Positions 25,094 through 35,278 of a stretch of DNA of 64,000 bases are shown in pieces. The notes beneath the pieces were generated by a model, which saw nothing but the letters and a program-made list of their open reading frames with translations, searched no databases and was not told the DNA's origin. Source of the stretch: Streptomyces griseochromogenes (GTDB taxonomy: Bacteria; Actinomycetota; Actinomycetes; Streptomycetales; Streptomycetaceae); the NCBI RefSeq assembly GCF_001542625.1, contig NZ_CP016279.1, forward strand, positions 6,138,001 through 6,202,000, read 5' to 3'. Position numbers and translations under genes: made by a program. Each line of letters begins with the position of its first letter. The stretch's first letter is position 1.

Positions 25094-25990
25094 ATGGATA
25101 TCGACACCCGTCTCCTGCGCTCCTTCCTGGCCGTCGCGGAGGAGGGCAGCCTCACCCGCGCCGCCGAGCACGTCTTCGTGTCCCAGCCCGCCCTGACGAA
25201 GCAGATCCGGCAGTTGGAGAGCCTGCTCGGCGTACAACTCTTCGACCGTTCGCGGGCCGGGATGGCGCTGACCGGGCCCGGCCGGGAACTCGCGCACCTC
25301 GCCCCGAAGGTGCTCGAAGCATGGAACGACGCCCTTCGCGCGACCCGGGCCGCCGACCGGGAGGCCGGGCGGGTGCTGCGCGTCGGGTTCATCGCGAGCG
25401 CGGCCAACGAGGCGACGCAGGAGATCGTGGCCGCGTTCGCCCGGCGCCGGCCCGGATGGCGTGCCGAGCTGCGTCAGGCTGCCTGGACGAACCCGAGCGC
25501 GGGCCTCGCCACCGGGGACGTGGACGTCGCGCTGTTGCGGCTGCCCTTCCCGGGCCAGGACGCCCTGCGTGTCGAGCCGCTCTTCAGCGAGCCGCGCTGG
25601 GTCGCCCTGCCCGGCGGGCACCCGCTGGCCGGCCGCGACACGATCGCCTTTCGGGACCTGTGGGACGAGCCGTTCGTCGCCGCACCGCCGCAGACCGGCG
25701 CGTGGCGCGAGTACTGGCTGGCCACCGACGAGCGCGAGGACCACCCCGTCCGCATCGGCGCCGTCACCGAGCAGCCCGACGACTGGCTGAGCGCCATCGC
25801 CAACGGCTACGGCATCGCCCTCGCGCCCCGGTCCGCCGCACGCTTCTACGCCCGCCCGGGGGTGGTCTACCGGCCGGTCACCGGCGTGAGCCCCACGCGG
25901 GTGGGCGTGGCCTGGGCCGCCGCCGACGACCGCAATCCGGTCGTGCGGGATTTCGTCCGCTGCTGCCTCGATCTCGCGCGACCCGAGTGA
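25094..25990 (+). CDS. LysR-family transcriptional regulator
   Basis: This 298-residue regulator has the N-terminal helix-turn-helix LRSFLAVAEEGSLTRAAEHV followed by FVSQPALTKQIRQLESLLGV and an effector-binding domain from about residue 90 (VLRVGFIASAANEATQEIVA). It is closest in style to LysR proteins that sense small aromatic or redox-related ligands. It is divergent from the DoxX gene and probably controls it. No strong T-N11-A dyad is visible in the 61-bp gap. Confidence 0.92.
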   Translation: MDIDTRLLRSFLAVAEEGSLTRAAEHVFVSQPALTKQIRQLESLLGVQLFDRSRAGMALTGPGRELAHLAPKVLEAWNDALRATRAADREAGRVLRVGFIASAANEATQEIVAAFARRRPGWRAELRQAAWTNPSAGLATGDVDVALLRLPFPGQDALRVEPLFSEPRWVALPGGHPLAGRDTIAFRDLWDEPFVAAPPQTGAWREYWLATDEREDHPVRIGAVTEQPDDWLSAIANGYGIALAPRSAARFYARPGVVYRPVTGVSPTRVGVAWAAADDRNPVVRDFVRCCLDLARPE

Positions 25991-26203
25991 CCCGTGCGGG
26001 GTCCGCGCGCTCGGGCGACGGCCACGGACGCTCCGCCCCTGTCCCAGCCGGACGGCGCCGCCGCGCGATCCGTGTCTTCGTCGTCTTCGTCCCCCTTCTC
26101 CCCTGACCGGAGCAATACCGGTCCGCCGGAGGGGCGAGCACCCGTGAGGGGTGTGACCTTGGTTGGAAGGGATCGGCCGGTGCACCTGCGACAAGGAGGC
26201 GGG

Positions 26204-27775
26204 ATGGCGGAGACGGGCGGCGGGAGCGGCGTGGCATGCGCCGCCGCGCAAGGGGAGACGGACGACGCGTCGTACGACGTGTCGGGCGATCCCTTCGCGC
26301 AGGTGAGCGGTGTCGCCGACGCCGTCCTCTACGAGGGCTATCTCCTGTATCCGTACCGCCGCTCCTCGGCCAAGAACCGGGTCCGCTGGCAGTTCGGGGT
26401 GCTGCTGCCCCGCGACTGGGTGGAGGCGGACGGCCCCGTGACGCCGGGTGTCTCCGGCTCCGCGGACTCCTGGTACCAGCGGACCGAGTGCCTGGTGCGT
26501 GTGCGGCGGCCCGGGGCGGTCGTACGGGTACGGGTGCGTTATCTCCAGATGCAGCACAAGCAGGTGCATGCGGTCGGTGCGGACGGCCGCCACCGCCCGG
26601 TGGAATCGCTGCGGACCGGGGACGGGACGTCCCATCTCACCTTCGACGAGGCGGTCCCGTACGAGGTGGATCTGCGGTGGCCGCTGGAGGACCTGCTGCG
26701 CGGCGAGTGCTCCGCCGAGGTCGGGGCGCCCGCGGGCGAGGAGACACGGGAACTGCCCACGGGAGCGGGGCGGGTGGTGCGGCGGCGCGAGGAGGTCCGG
26801 GCGCGTACGGCGGTCGTGGCCGAGGCGGTCGCCGAGGACGTGTACCGGCTGCGTGTGCGCACCGAGAACACCGAGCACGCCCCCGATGCCGGGGCCGCCC
26901 GTGGCGATGCGCTGCGGTCCGCCTTGCTCGCGGCACACACGCTCATCGGCGGTACGGGCCTGGAGTTCGTCTCACTGATCGATCCGCCGACCGGCCTGGA
27001 GGACCAGGTGCGCGGCTGCCGCAACGAGTTCACCTTTCCCGTGCTCGGCGGCGCGGCGCAGGACACGGGCTCGACCGGACCGGTCGTGCTCTCCTCCCCG
27101 ATCATTCTCCCCGACCGCCCGCAGGTGGCGCCGGAGAGCCCGGGTGATCTGCACGACGCGGCGGAGATCGACGAGATCCTGACGCTGCGCACGATGCTCC
27201 TGACCGACGAGGAGAAGGCCGAGGCCCGGGCCACGGACCCGCGTGCCGCGCGGATCCTCGACCGGGTCGACACCATGCCCCCGGAGGTGTTCACCCGGCT
27301 GCACGGGGCGATCCGCTCCCTGACCCCTGTCACACCCGTCGCGACCGGGGCGCCGGCCGGACGGCCCTCCTGGTGGCAGGAGGGCGCCGACGACGGTCTG
27401 TCCCCGACGTCCGACACGGTGCTGGTGGACGGCGTCCCCGTCGGCGGCGGCAGCCGGGTGCGGCTCACGCCGCGCGGCCGGGGCGCGGACGCCCAGGACA
27501 TGTTCCTGGCCGGCCGGACCGCGCACGTCGCGGCGGTCTTCCACGACGTGGACGGCAGCGTGCACCTCGCGGTGACCGTCGACGACGATCCCGCTGCCGA
27601 ACTGCACGGCTGGTACGGCCGTTTCCACTACTTCCGGCCCGACGAGCTCGAACCGATCGCACCGGCGGACGCACCGGGTCCGCCGGGCCCGGGCCAACCA
27701 CCACGGCCGCAGTCCCCGCGGCCCCAGCGTCCGGCCGACCGGCCGGAGGAGGGACGGTTCGATGGACGCCCCTGA
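26204..27775 (+). CDS. conserved protein of unknown function, first gene of the hydrogenase operon
   Basis: This 523-residue hydrophilic cytoplasmic protein has no domain I can name. The N-terminal half contains FEGYL-like YEGYLLYPYRRSSAKNRVRW and a beta-rich body. The middle includes EIDEILTLRTMLLTDEEKAE and RAARILDRVDTMPPEVFTRL, and near residue 440 a small SH3-like or HypC-like barrel seems present (VLVDGVPVGGGSRVRLTPRG, DMFLAGRTAHVAAV, VTVDDDPAAELHGWYGRFHY) before a Pro-rich tail. It precedes hhyS without a gap, so I infer a role in hydrogenase assembly or electron transfer. The ATG at 26204 follows AAGGAGG. The 213 bp upstream presumably contain the operon promoter. Confidence 0.85.
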   Translation: MAETGGGSGVACAAAQGETDDASYDVSGDPFAQVSGVADAVLYEGYLLYPYRRSSAKNRVRWQFGVLLPRDWVEADGPVTPGVSGSADSWYQRTECLVRVRRPGAVVRVRVRYLQMQHKQVHAVGADGRHRPVESLRTGDGTSHLTFDEAVPYEVDLRWPLEDLLRGECSAEVGAPAGEETRELPTGAGRVVRRREEVRARTAVVAEAVAEDVYRLRVRTENTEHAPDAGAARGDALRSALLAAHTLIGGTGLEFVSLIDPPTGLEDQVRGCRNEFTFPVLGGAAQDTGSTGPVVLSSPIILPDRPQVAPESPGDLHDAAEIDEILTLRTMLLTDEEKAEARATDPRAARILDRVDTMPPEVFTRLHGAIRSLTPVTPVATGAPAGRPSWWQEGADDGLSPTSDTVLVDGVPVGGGSRVRLTPRGRGADAQDMFLAGRTAHVAAVFHDVDGSVHLAVTVDDDPAAELHGWYGRFHYFRPDELEPIAPADAPGPPGPGQPPRPQSPRPQRPADRPEEGRFDGRP

Positions 27776-27832
27776 CCTGCCGGCGCACGCCGAGGACCGA
27801 CTCCGCGACCGACTGCAGCAAAGGCCTACGAC

Positions 27833-27836
<4 letters not shown>
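27762..27836 (+). CDS. 24-aa coupled mini-ORF before hhyS
   Basis: A 24-codon frame starts at ATG 27762 inside the last codons of the preceding gene, after a GGAGGAGGGACGG ribosome site. Its stop overlaps the hhyS start as ATGA (27833-27836). The predicted peptide is hydrophilic (MDAPDLPAHAEDRLRDRLQQ and four more residues). It may serve mainly to carry ribosomes into hhyS. Expression is inferred. Confidence 0.4.
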
Positions 27837-28890
<1,054 letters not shown>

Positions 28891-28894
<4 letters not shown>

Positions 28895-28962
28895 CCCCGT
28901 CCGGCCCGCATCCCGCCACCGACCCGCAGCACCCGAACAGCGAGGGGCAGTACCGCAGATGA
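28891..28962 (+). CDS. 23-aa coupled mini-ORF between hhyS and hhyL
   Basis: A 23-codon frame begins as ATGA on the hhyS stop (28891-28894) and ends as ATGA on the hhyL start (28959-28962), filling the whole 64-bp gap. The peptide (MTPSGPHPATDPQHPNSEGQ and three more residues) is hydrophilic and Pro-rich. The double overlap suggests ribosomes pass continuously from small to large subunit. Whether the peptide itself matters is unknown. Confidence 0.4.
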
Positions 28963-30740
28963 CCACCTCCACCAAACGCAAGCCCGAACAGATCGTGGAC
29001 ATGTCCTGGGACCCGATCACCCGGATCATCGGCAACCTGGGCATCTACACGAAGATCGACTTCGCGAACCGTGAGGTCGTGGAGTGCCACAGCACCTCGT
29101 CGCTGTTCCGCGGCTACTCGGTGTTCATGAAGGGCAAAGACCCGCGCGACGCCGGGTTCATCACCTCGCGCATCTGCGGCATCTGCGGCGACAACCACAC
29201 CACGTGCTCCAACTACGCCCAGCAGATGGCCTACGGCGTCAAGCCGCCGAAGCTGGCCGAGCACATCACCAACCTCGGCGAAGCAGCCGAGTACATGTTC
29301 GACCACACCATCTTCCAGGACAACCTGGTCTTCGTGGACTTCTGCGAGGCGATGGTCAAGGCCACCAACCCCGGTCTCCTGACCCGTGCCGAGCGCACCA
29401 GCGCGCCCCGTGGGGCCGTCCACGGCTTCAAGACCATCGCCGACATCATGAAGGCCTTCAACCCCTTCGAGGGCGAGGTCTACAAGGAGGCGCTCAAGGT
29501 CAGCCGGGTCACCCGGGAGATGTTCTGCCTGATGGAGGGGCGGCACGTCCACCCGTCGACGCTGTACCCGGGCGGGGTCGGCACGATGCCGCAGCCGAAC
29601 ACCTTCACCGACTACCTGAGCCGGCTCATGCACGTCATCGACTTCGTGAAGAAGGCGGTGGCGATGAACGACGACGTCTTCGACTTCTTCTACGAGGCGC
29701 TGCCCGGCTACGAGGAGGTCGGCAAGCGCCGCATCATGCTGGGCTGCTGGGGCGCCTGGCAGAACCCGGACGTCGTCGACTACCGCTACGCGACGATGAA
29801 CCAGTGGGGCAAGGCGATGTACGTCACCCCCGGCATCGTCGTCGACGGCGAGCTGGTCACCAACAACCTGGTCGACATCAACCTCGGCCTCAGGATCATG
29901 CTCGGCAGTTCCTACTACGAGGACTGGGTCAACGAGCGGCCCTTCGTCACCCACGACCCGCTGGGCAACCCCGTCGACATGCGCCACCCGTGGAACCAGA
30001 CCACCGTCCCGGTGCCGCAGAAGCGCGACTTCGACGGCAAGTACAGCTGGGTGATGAGCCCGCGCTGGCACCATCCGCAGACCGGCGAGCACCTCGCCCT
30101 GGACACCGGCGGCGGGCCCCTGGCCCGGCTGTGGACGACCGCGCTGAGCGGCATCGTGGACACGCCGTACGTCAAGGCCACCGGCAGCAGTGTGCGCATC
30201 TCGCTGCCCAAGGGCGAGTCGCTGCCGGAGACCACGCTGGAGTGGCGGATCCCGAAGTGGAGCAACACCATCGAAAGGGACCGGGCCCGGCCGTACTTCG
30301 TCGCCTACGCCGCCGCCATGGCCCTGCAGTTCCTGGAGGAGGCGATGGGCATGCTCCGCAGCGGCGACACCAAGGTGTACGAGAACTTCGAGGTACCGGA
30401 CGAGGCGATCGGCTGCGGCTTCCACGAGGCGGTGCGCGGTGTCCTCTCCCACCACCTGGTGATCAGGGACAAGAAGATCGCCAACTACCACCCGTACCCG
30501 CCGACCCCGTGGAACGCCAGCCCGCGCGACATCTACGGCACGCCCGGGCCGTACGAGGACGCCGTCAAGGGCCAGCCGATCTTCGAGGAGAACGGGCCGG
30601 ACGACTTCAAGGGCGTCGACATCATGCGCACCGTGCGCAGCTTCGACCCGTGTCTGCCGTGCGGGGTGCACATGTACATGGGCAAGGGGAAGACGCTGTC
30701 GACCGTGCACTCGCCCACGTACGGAGCCTCGCATGGCTGA
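28959..30740 (+). CDS. hhyL: [NiFe] hydrogenase large subunit, group 1h
   Basis: This 593-residue catalytic subunit oxidises H2 at atmospheric concentrations, with the NiFe(CN)2CO site held by two CxxC pairs. The N-terminal pair is in SRICGICGDNH (Cys73, Cys76) and the C-terminal pair in FDPCLPCGVH (Cys565, Cys568). The 22 residues after His571 should be removed by the endopeptidase encoded at 38477-39067 once nickel is inserted. Length and motifs match hhyL of Streptomyces and mycobacteria, where this enzyme feeds electrons to respiration in spores and starved cells. It overlaps the NifU-domain gene by eight bases. Confidence 0.97.
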   Translation: MTTSTKRKPEQIVDMSWDPITRIIGNLGIYTKIDFANREVVECHSTSSLFRGYSVFMKGKDPRDAGFITSRICGICGDNHTTCSNYAQQMAYGVKPPKLAEHITNLGEAAEYMFDHTIFQDNLVFVDFCEAMVKATNPGLLTRAERTSAPRGAVHGFKTIADIMKAFNPFEGEVYKEALKVSRVTREMFCLMEGRHVHPSTLYPGGVGTMPQPNTFTDYLSRLMHVIDFVKKAVAMNDDVFDFFYEALPGYEEVGKRRIMLGCWGAWQNPDVVDYRYATMNQWGKAMYVTPGIVVDGELVTNNLVDINLGLRIMLGSSYYEDWVNERPFVTHDPLGNPVDMRHPWNQTTVPVPQKRDFDGKYSWVMSPRWHHPQTGEHLALDTGGGPLARLWTTALSGIVDTPYVKATGSSVRISLPKGESLPETTLEWRIPKWSNTIERDRARPYFVAYAAAMALQFLEEAMGMLRSGDTKVYENFEVPDEAIGCGFHEAVRGVLSHHLVIRDKKIANYHPYPPTPWNASPRDIYGTPGPYEDAVKGQPIFEENGPDDFKGVDIMRTVRSFDPCLPCGVHMYMGKGKTLSTVHSPTYGASHG

Positions 30741-31305
30741 CCCGTCCGTACGGCTCCCCGATCCGGCGGTGGAGGCGCGGCTCGCCCGGCTCGACGAGGT
30801 GCTGGCGCGGCTGGAGTCCGCGCCCGGCCCGGCCGCCCGCGAGGCGCTGGAGGCGGTGAGTCTGCTGACCGAGGTCTACGGTGAGGCGCTCGCCCGGGTC
30901 CTGGACCACGCGGACGACGCGCTGCGCGATCGCCTGGCCGGCGACGAGCTGCTGGGGCATCTGCTGGTGCTGCACGCCCTGCATCCCGAGCCCGCCGAAC
31001 GCCGGGCCGCCCGCGCGGTCGAGAAGCTCAGGCCCGCGGTGCGCGAACGCGGCGGTGACCTGGAGTGGGCCGGTGTCGAAGGGCAGGTGGCCCGGGTGCG
31101 GGTGAGCACCGGCGGCGGGTGCGGTTCCGGGTGCGGCGGCGGGTCGGCCGACATCACGGAGGCCGTCCGCGCGGCGGTGCTGGCCGCGGCCCCGGAGCTC
31201 GAGGCCGTGGAGCAGGTCGCCGCCGAACGGCGGGCGGCCCCCGCCTTCGTCCCCCTGACCACGCTGACGCGCCGGACCACGCCCCAGCCACAGGCGGCAC
31301 GGTGA
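30733..31305 (+). CDS. NifU-domain protein of the hydrogenase operon
   Basis: This 190-residue protein has a helical N-terminal half (about residues 1-105) and a C-terminal NifU-like Fe-S scaffold domain at about 108-170: GGGCGSGCGGGSADITEAVR continuing AAVLAAAPELEAVEQV. The usual Cys-x-x-Cys is spaced CGSGC here, with one extra residue. In group 1h loci a NifU-domain gene regularly follows hhyL and is presumed to supply Fe-S clusters for the small subunit. Start and stop overlap both neighbours, in keeping with one transcript. Confidence 0.9.
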   Translation: MADPSVRLPDPAVEARLARLDEVLARLESAPGPAAREALEAVSLLTEVYGEALARVLDHADDALRDRLAGDELLGHLLVLHALHPEPAERRAARAVEKLRPAVRERGGDLEWAGVEGQVARVRVSTGGGCGSGCGGGSADITEAVRAAVLAAAPELEAVEQVAAERRAAPAFVPLTTLTRRTTPQPQAAR

Positions 31306-31307
31306 CC

Positions 31308-31898
31308 ATGGACGGAGCGCTCGCCCGGATCATCCGCTCGGCCGCCGACCGGGCGGCTGCCGCGGAGCCCGAGGTGTGCGACCTGTGCGCCGCCCCGGTG
31401 GCCGAGGAGCACCCGCACCTGTACGACACCGGGGCGGCGGAGGTGCGGTGCGTGTGCCGCCCGTGCTCGGTGCTGTTCGCCGAGGACGGGGCGGGCGAGG
31501 GACGTCACCTGCTGGTGCCCCGGCGCCGGCTCCGGCTGCCGCCGGTCGACACGGCGGTGCTGGGTGTACCGGTGGGCCTGGTGTTCTTCGTGCCGCGCTC
31601 CGACGGCACGGTCACCGCCCAGGGCCCGAGCCCGGCGGGAGCCATGCGCTGGGAGGTGGACGCGTCCGCCTGGCAGCGGCTGACCGCTACGTTTCCGCAG
31701 CTCGCATCCATGGCACCCGAGGTGGAGGCGCTGCTGGTGAACACCGCCCGGGGCCCGCGCGCACACTGGATCGTGCCCATCGACGACTGTTTCCGGATGG
31801 TCGCCCTCGTCCGCCGCGAGTGGCGGGGTCTGTCCGGTGGCGGCCGGGTCTGGCCGGCCGTCGAGCGGTTCTTCGCGGAGCTCACCGAGCGGCCGTGA
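31308..31898 (+). CDS. DUF5947-family protein, hydrogenase-linked
   Basis: This 196-residue cytoplasmic protein has two CxxC pairs near the N-terminus (VCDLCAAPVAEEHPHLYDTG, then CVCRPCSVLF), which look like a zinc- or iron-binding knuckle. A mixed domain follows with GLVFFVPRSDGTVTAQGPSP and a C-terminal WIVPIDDCFRMVALVRREWR. It matches the DUF5947 family found with actinobacterial hydrogenases. It may be a small redox or assembly factor. An alternative GTG start at 31302 would overlap the NifU stop as GTGA. Confidence 0.85.
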   Translation: MDGALARIIRSAADRAAAAEPEVCDLCAAPVAEEHPHLYDTGAAEVRCVCRPCSVLFAEDGAGEGRHLLVPRRRLRLPPVDTAVLGVPVGLVFFVPRSDGTVTAQGPSPAGAMRWEVDASAWQRLTATFPQLASMAPEVEALLVNTARGPRAHWIVPIDDCFRMVALVRREWRGLSGGGRVWPAVERFFAELTERP

Positions 31899-31918
31899 AG
31901 CCCAGAAAGGAGACGACC

Positions 31919-32125
31919 ATGGGCAGCATCAGAGTGGGCCGCCGCCAGGCGAAGCCCGACACGCCCAGCCATGTGCGCGGCCTGCACCAGGGCAACCAGG
32001 GCCCGTACGAGCATCAGAGCGGACACCACGCGGACGGTACGTCCGACGCGCGCCGCTCCACGGGGATCGACTCGAAGCGGCATGACGCGCTGATCGAGGA
32101 AATGCCGAACATCTCGCCGGGATGA
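31919..32125 (+). CDS. 68-aa hydrophilic protein of the hydrogenase operon
   Basis: A small protein rich in His, Gly and Gln in its middle (LHQGNQGPYEHQSGHHADGT) with a conserved-looking C-terminus (RRSTGIDSKRHDALIEEMPN). No domain is recognised. A good AGAAAGGAG ribosome site precedes the ATG, and the stop overlaps a possible ATG of the next small gene. The His cluster could bind nickel or another metal, which would suit its neighbours, but this is a guess. Confidence 0.75.
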   Translation: MGSIRVGRRQAKPDTPSHVRGLHQGNQGPYEHQSGHHADGTSDARRSTGIDSKRHDALIEEMPNISPG

Positions 32126-32145
32126 GAGAGCAGGGAGTGAGCGTG

Positions 32146-32343
32146 ATGAAGCGCTGCGAAAGGGCGGGGTCAGCGAGGTCAGCCAGATCGGTGGTGTCCG
32201 GTCGCCAGGTGCTGATCGCGCAGGCCCTGCTGGTGAGCGGTCTGGCACTGGCCCTGTTCATGAGGGAACTGCCTGGTGTGGTACGGGAGTTGCGCATCTA
32301 CCGGATGACCGGTGGTGTCCGCGCGAACCGCCGCTACCCCTGA
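32146..32343 (+). CDS. small single-span membrane protein (DUF6893-like)
   Basis: This 65-residue protein has a basic N-terminus, one membrane helix (VLIAQALLVSGLALALFMRE) and the ending VVRELRIYRMTGG, which resembles the short DUF6893 proteins of actinobacteria. I prefer the ATG at 32146 because CAGGGAG lies eight bases before it. The upstream ATG at 32122 overlaps the previous stop as ATGA and is also possible (73 residues). It might anchor the hydrogenase complex at the membrane, since hhyS has no membrane segment. That is inference. Confidence 0.7.
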   Translation: MKRCERAGSARSARSVVSGRQVLIAQALLVSGLALALFMRELPGVVRELRIYRMTGGVRANRRYP

Positions 32344-32350
32344 GCCGGCC

Positions 32351-32698
32351 GTGCACGAGCTGTCGATCGCGACCGCGATCGTGGAGCAGGCCGAGGAGAT
32401 CGCCCGCGAGGACGGCTCCGACGGTGTCTCGTCGGTGACCGTCCGGGTCGGGGAGCTGGCGGGGGTGGTGCCCGACGCGCTGCGCTTCGCCTTCGAGGTG
32501 GCCCGGGACGGCACGGCCCTCGCCTCGGCCCGGCTCGTCGTCGAGCAGGTGACCGCGCGGGCCTGGTGCGGTGAGTGCGCCGAGGAGTTCGCGGTCGGCA
32601 TGCCGCCGTTCTTCTGGTGCCCGCGCTGCGACCGGCCCTCGCAGGACCTGCGCAGCGGACGGGAACTGGAGATCACGGGCGTCGAAGCGGTGCCCTGA
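32351..32698 (+). CDS. hypA: hydrogenase nickel incorporation protein HypA
   Basis: This 115-residue metallochaperone delivers nickel with HypB to the large subunit. The GTG at 32351 gives the invariant start Met-His-Glu (HELSIATAIVEQAEE), in which His2 is the nickel ligand. The zinc site is formed by CGECAEEFAV and FWCPRCDRPS. It is the last gene of the forward block and is followed by a strong hairpin. Confidence 0.95.
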   Translation: MHELSIATAIVEQAEEIAREDGSDGVSSVTVRVGELAGVVPDALRFAFEVARDGTALASARLVVEQVTARAWCGECAEEFAVGMPPFFWCPRCDRPSQDLRSGRELEITGVEAVP

Positions 32699-32707
32699 CC
32701 GGGTGCA

Positions 32708-32744
32708 GCGGCCCCGCCGGTGCCTCGGGCTCCGGCGGGGCCGC
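32708..32744. terminator. strong bidirectional hairpin between hypA and hypE
   Basis: GCGGCCCCGCCGG (32708-32720) and CCGGCGGGGCCGC (32732-32744) form a perfect 13-bp stem with an 11-nt loop exactly between the convergent forward and reverse hydrogenase blocks. Confidence 0.85.
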
Positions 32745-32761
32745 ACGCTGTCCGCACCCCC

Positions 32762-33845
32762 TCAGCAGATGCGCGGCAGCTGCTCCCCCAGCGGCAGGTC
32801 CACCACCCGGGTGCCGCCCAGGGCGGTGGCGACGACGACCATGCCGGGATGGTCCTCGACGCACTCCCCGACGAGGACAGCGCCGCCGCCCTGCGGGTGG
32901 GCGCGCATCGCCGCGAGCACCGCCTCGGCCTCCTGCGGGGGCACGAAGGCGACGAGCCGGCCCTCGTTGGCGACGTACAGCGGGTCCAGGCCGAGGAAGC
33001 CGCAGGCGTTCACGACCTCGTCCGGGACGGGGATGGCCCGCTCGCGCAGCCGTACGCCGGTCCCGGAGGCGCGGGCGATCTCGTTCAGGGAGGTGCCGAG
33101 ACCGCCCCGGGTGGGGTCGCGCAGGACGTGGATGTCCCGGGTGACCGCCAGCATGTCCGCCACCAGGCCGGCCAGCGGCGCGGTGTCGGAGGCGATCTCG
33201 ATGCCGAACTCCAGCCCCTCGCGCACGCTCATGATCGCCACGCCGTGCAGGCCGATCGGGCCGCTGACGATGACGGCGTCGCCCGGCCGGGCGCGCTGCG
33301 GGCGGATGTCGACCCCGTCGGGGACGAGGCCGACGCCGGCGGTGGTGACGTAGACGCCGTCGCCGTGTCCGGACTCGACGACCTTGGTGTCGCCCGTGGC
33401 GATGATGACGTCCGCCGCGCGGGCGGCCGCCCCGACGGCGTGGGCGATCCGCTCGACGACGGCGAGTTCCACGCCTTCCTCCAGGACGAACGCCGCGGAG
33501 AGGTAGGCGGGCCGGGCGCCGCTCATGGCGAGGTCGTTGACGGTGCCGTTGACCGCGAGGTCGCCCAGGCTGCCGCCGGGGAAGAACAGTGGCCGTACGA
33601 CGTAGGAGTCGGTGGAGAACGCCACTCGCGCGCCGCCCAGGTCGAGGACGGCCGAGTCGGTGAGGGCGGCCAGGGTGGGGTTGCCGTAGGCGGGGGCGAA
33701 GACCTGATCGATCAGCTCGGCGGACAGGGCGCCGCCCCCGCCGTGGCCCATCACGACGACCGGCTGGTCGCGCAGGGGGGCGGGGCAGGTCCAGTTCGCG
33801 GGGTCTACGGCCGTCGCCGTCGCTTCGGCCGCGACGGTTGCGAGG

Positions 33846-33853
<8 letters not shown>
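32762..33853 (-). CDS. hypE: hydrogenase maturation protein HypE
   Basis: This 363-residue enzyme dehydrates the carbamoyl group on its own C-terminal cysteine to a thiocyanate that becomes the cyanide ligands of the active site. The AIR-synthase-like N-terminal half ([20 protein letters not shown]) and ATP-binding segments are present. The chain ends in the required PRIC with Cys as last residue. It is the final gene of the reverse block and overlaps hypD by eight bases. Confidence 0.97.
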
Positions 33854-34984
<1,131 letters not shown>

Positions 34985-34988
<4 letters not shown>

Positions 34989-35275
34989 AGGACCTCGCTT
35001 CCGGTCTCCTGCCGGGCCGCCTGCTTCCAGGCGTCACCGAACTCCTCCTCCAGCAGCCCCAGTTGCTCGAACAGCTCCAGGGACGCCCGGGCCGACTCCT
35101 CGTCCAGGCGCTGCAGGGCGAAGCCGACGTGGACGATGACGTACTCCCCGACCCGTACGTCGGGCAGGTACTCCAGACACGCCTGTTTGCGCACTCCGCC
35201 GAAGTCGATCAGCCCGGTGAGCGGGTCGGCGCCGTCGAAAATGGCCACGACCTTGCCGGGCACTGCCAAACACAT
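34985..35275 (-). CDS. hypC: hydrogenase assembly chaperone HypC
   Basis: This 96-residue HypC/HupF-family chaperone has the invariant start [15 protein letters not shown], with Cys2 carrying the iron group. It has the typical body [35 protein letters not shown]. It binds HypD and then the large-subunit precursor. It lies three bases after hypF and overlaps hypD as ATGA. Confidence 0.97.
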
Positions 35276-35278
35276 GGG

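Noticed and set aside
23210..26938. 1242-codon open frame on the reverse strand
   Set aside because: It runs antisense through the FUSC, phosphatase, LysR and hydrogenase-operon genes, each of which has clear motifs. Its own product is Arg/Gly/Pro-rich without domains, as expected from high-GC codon bias.
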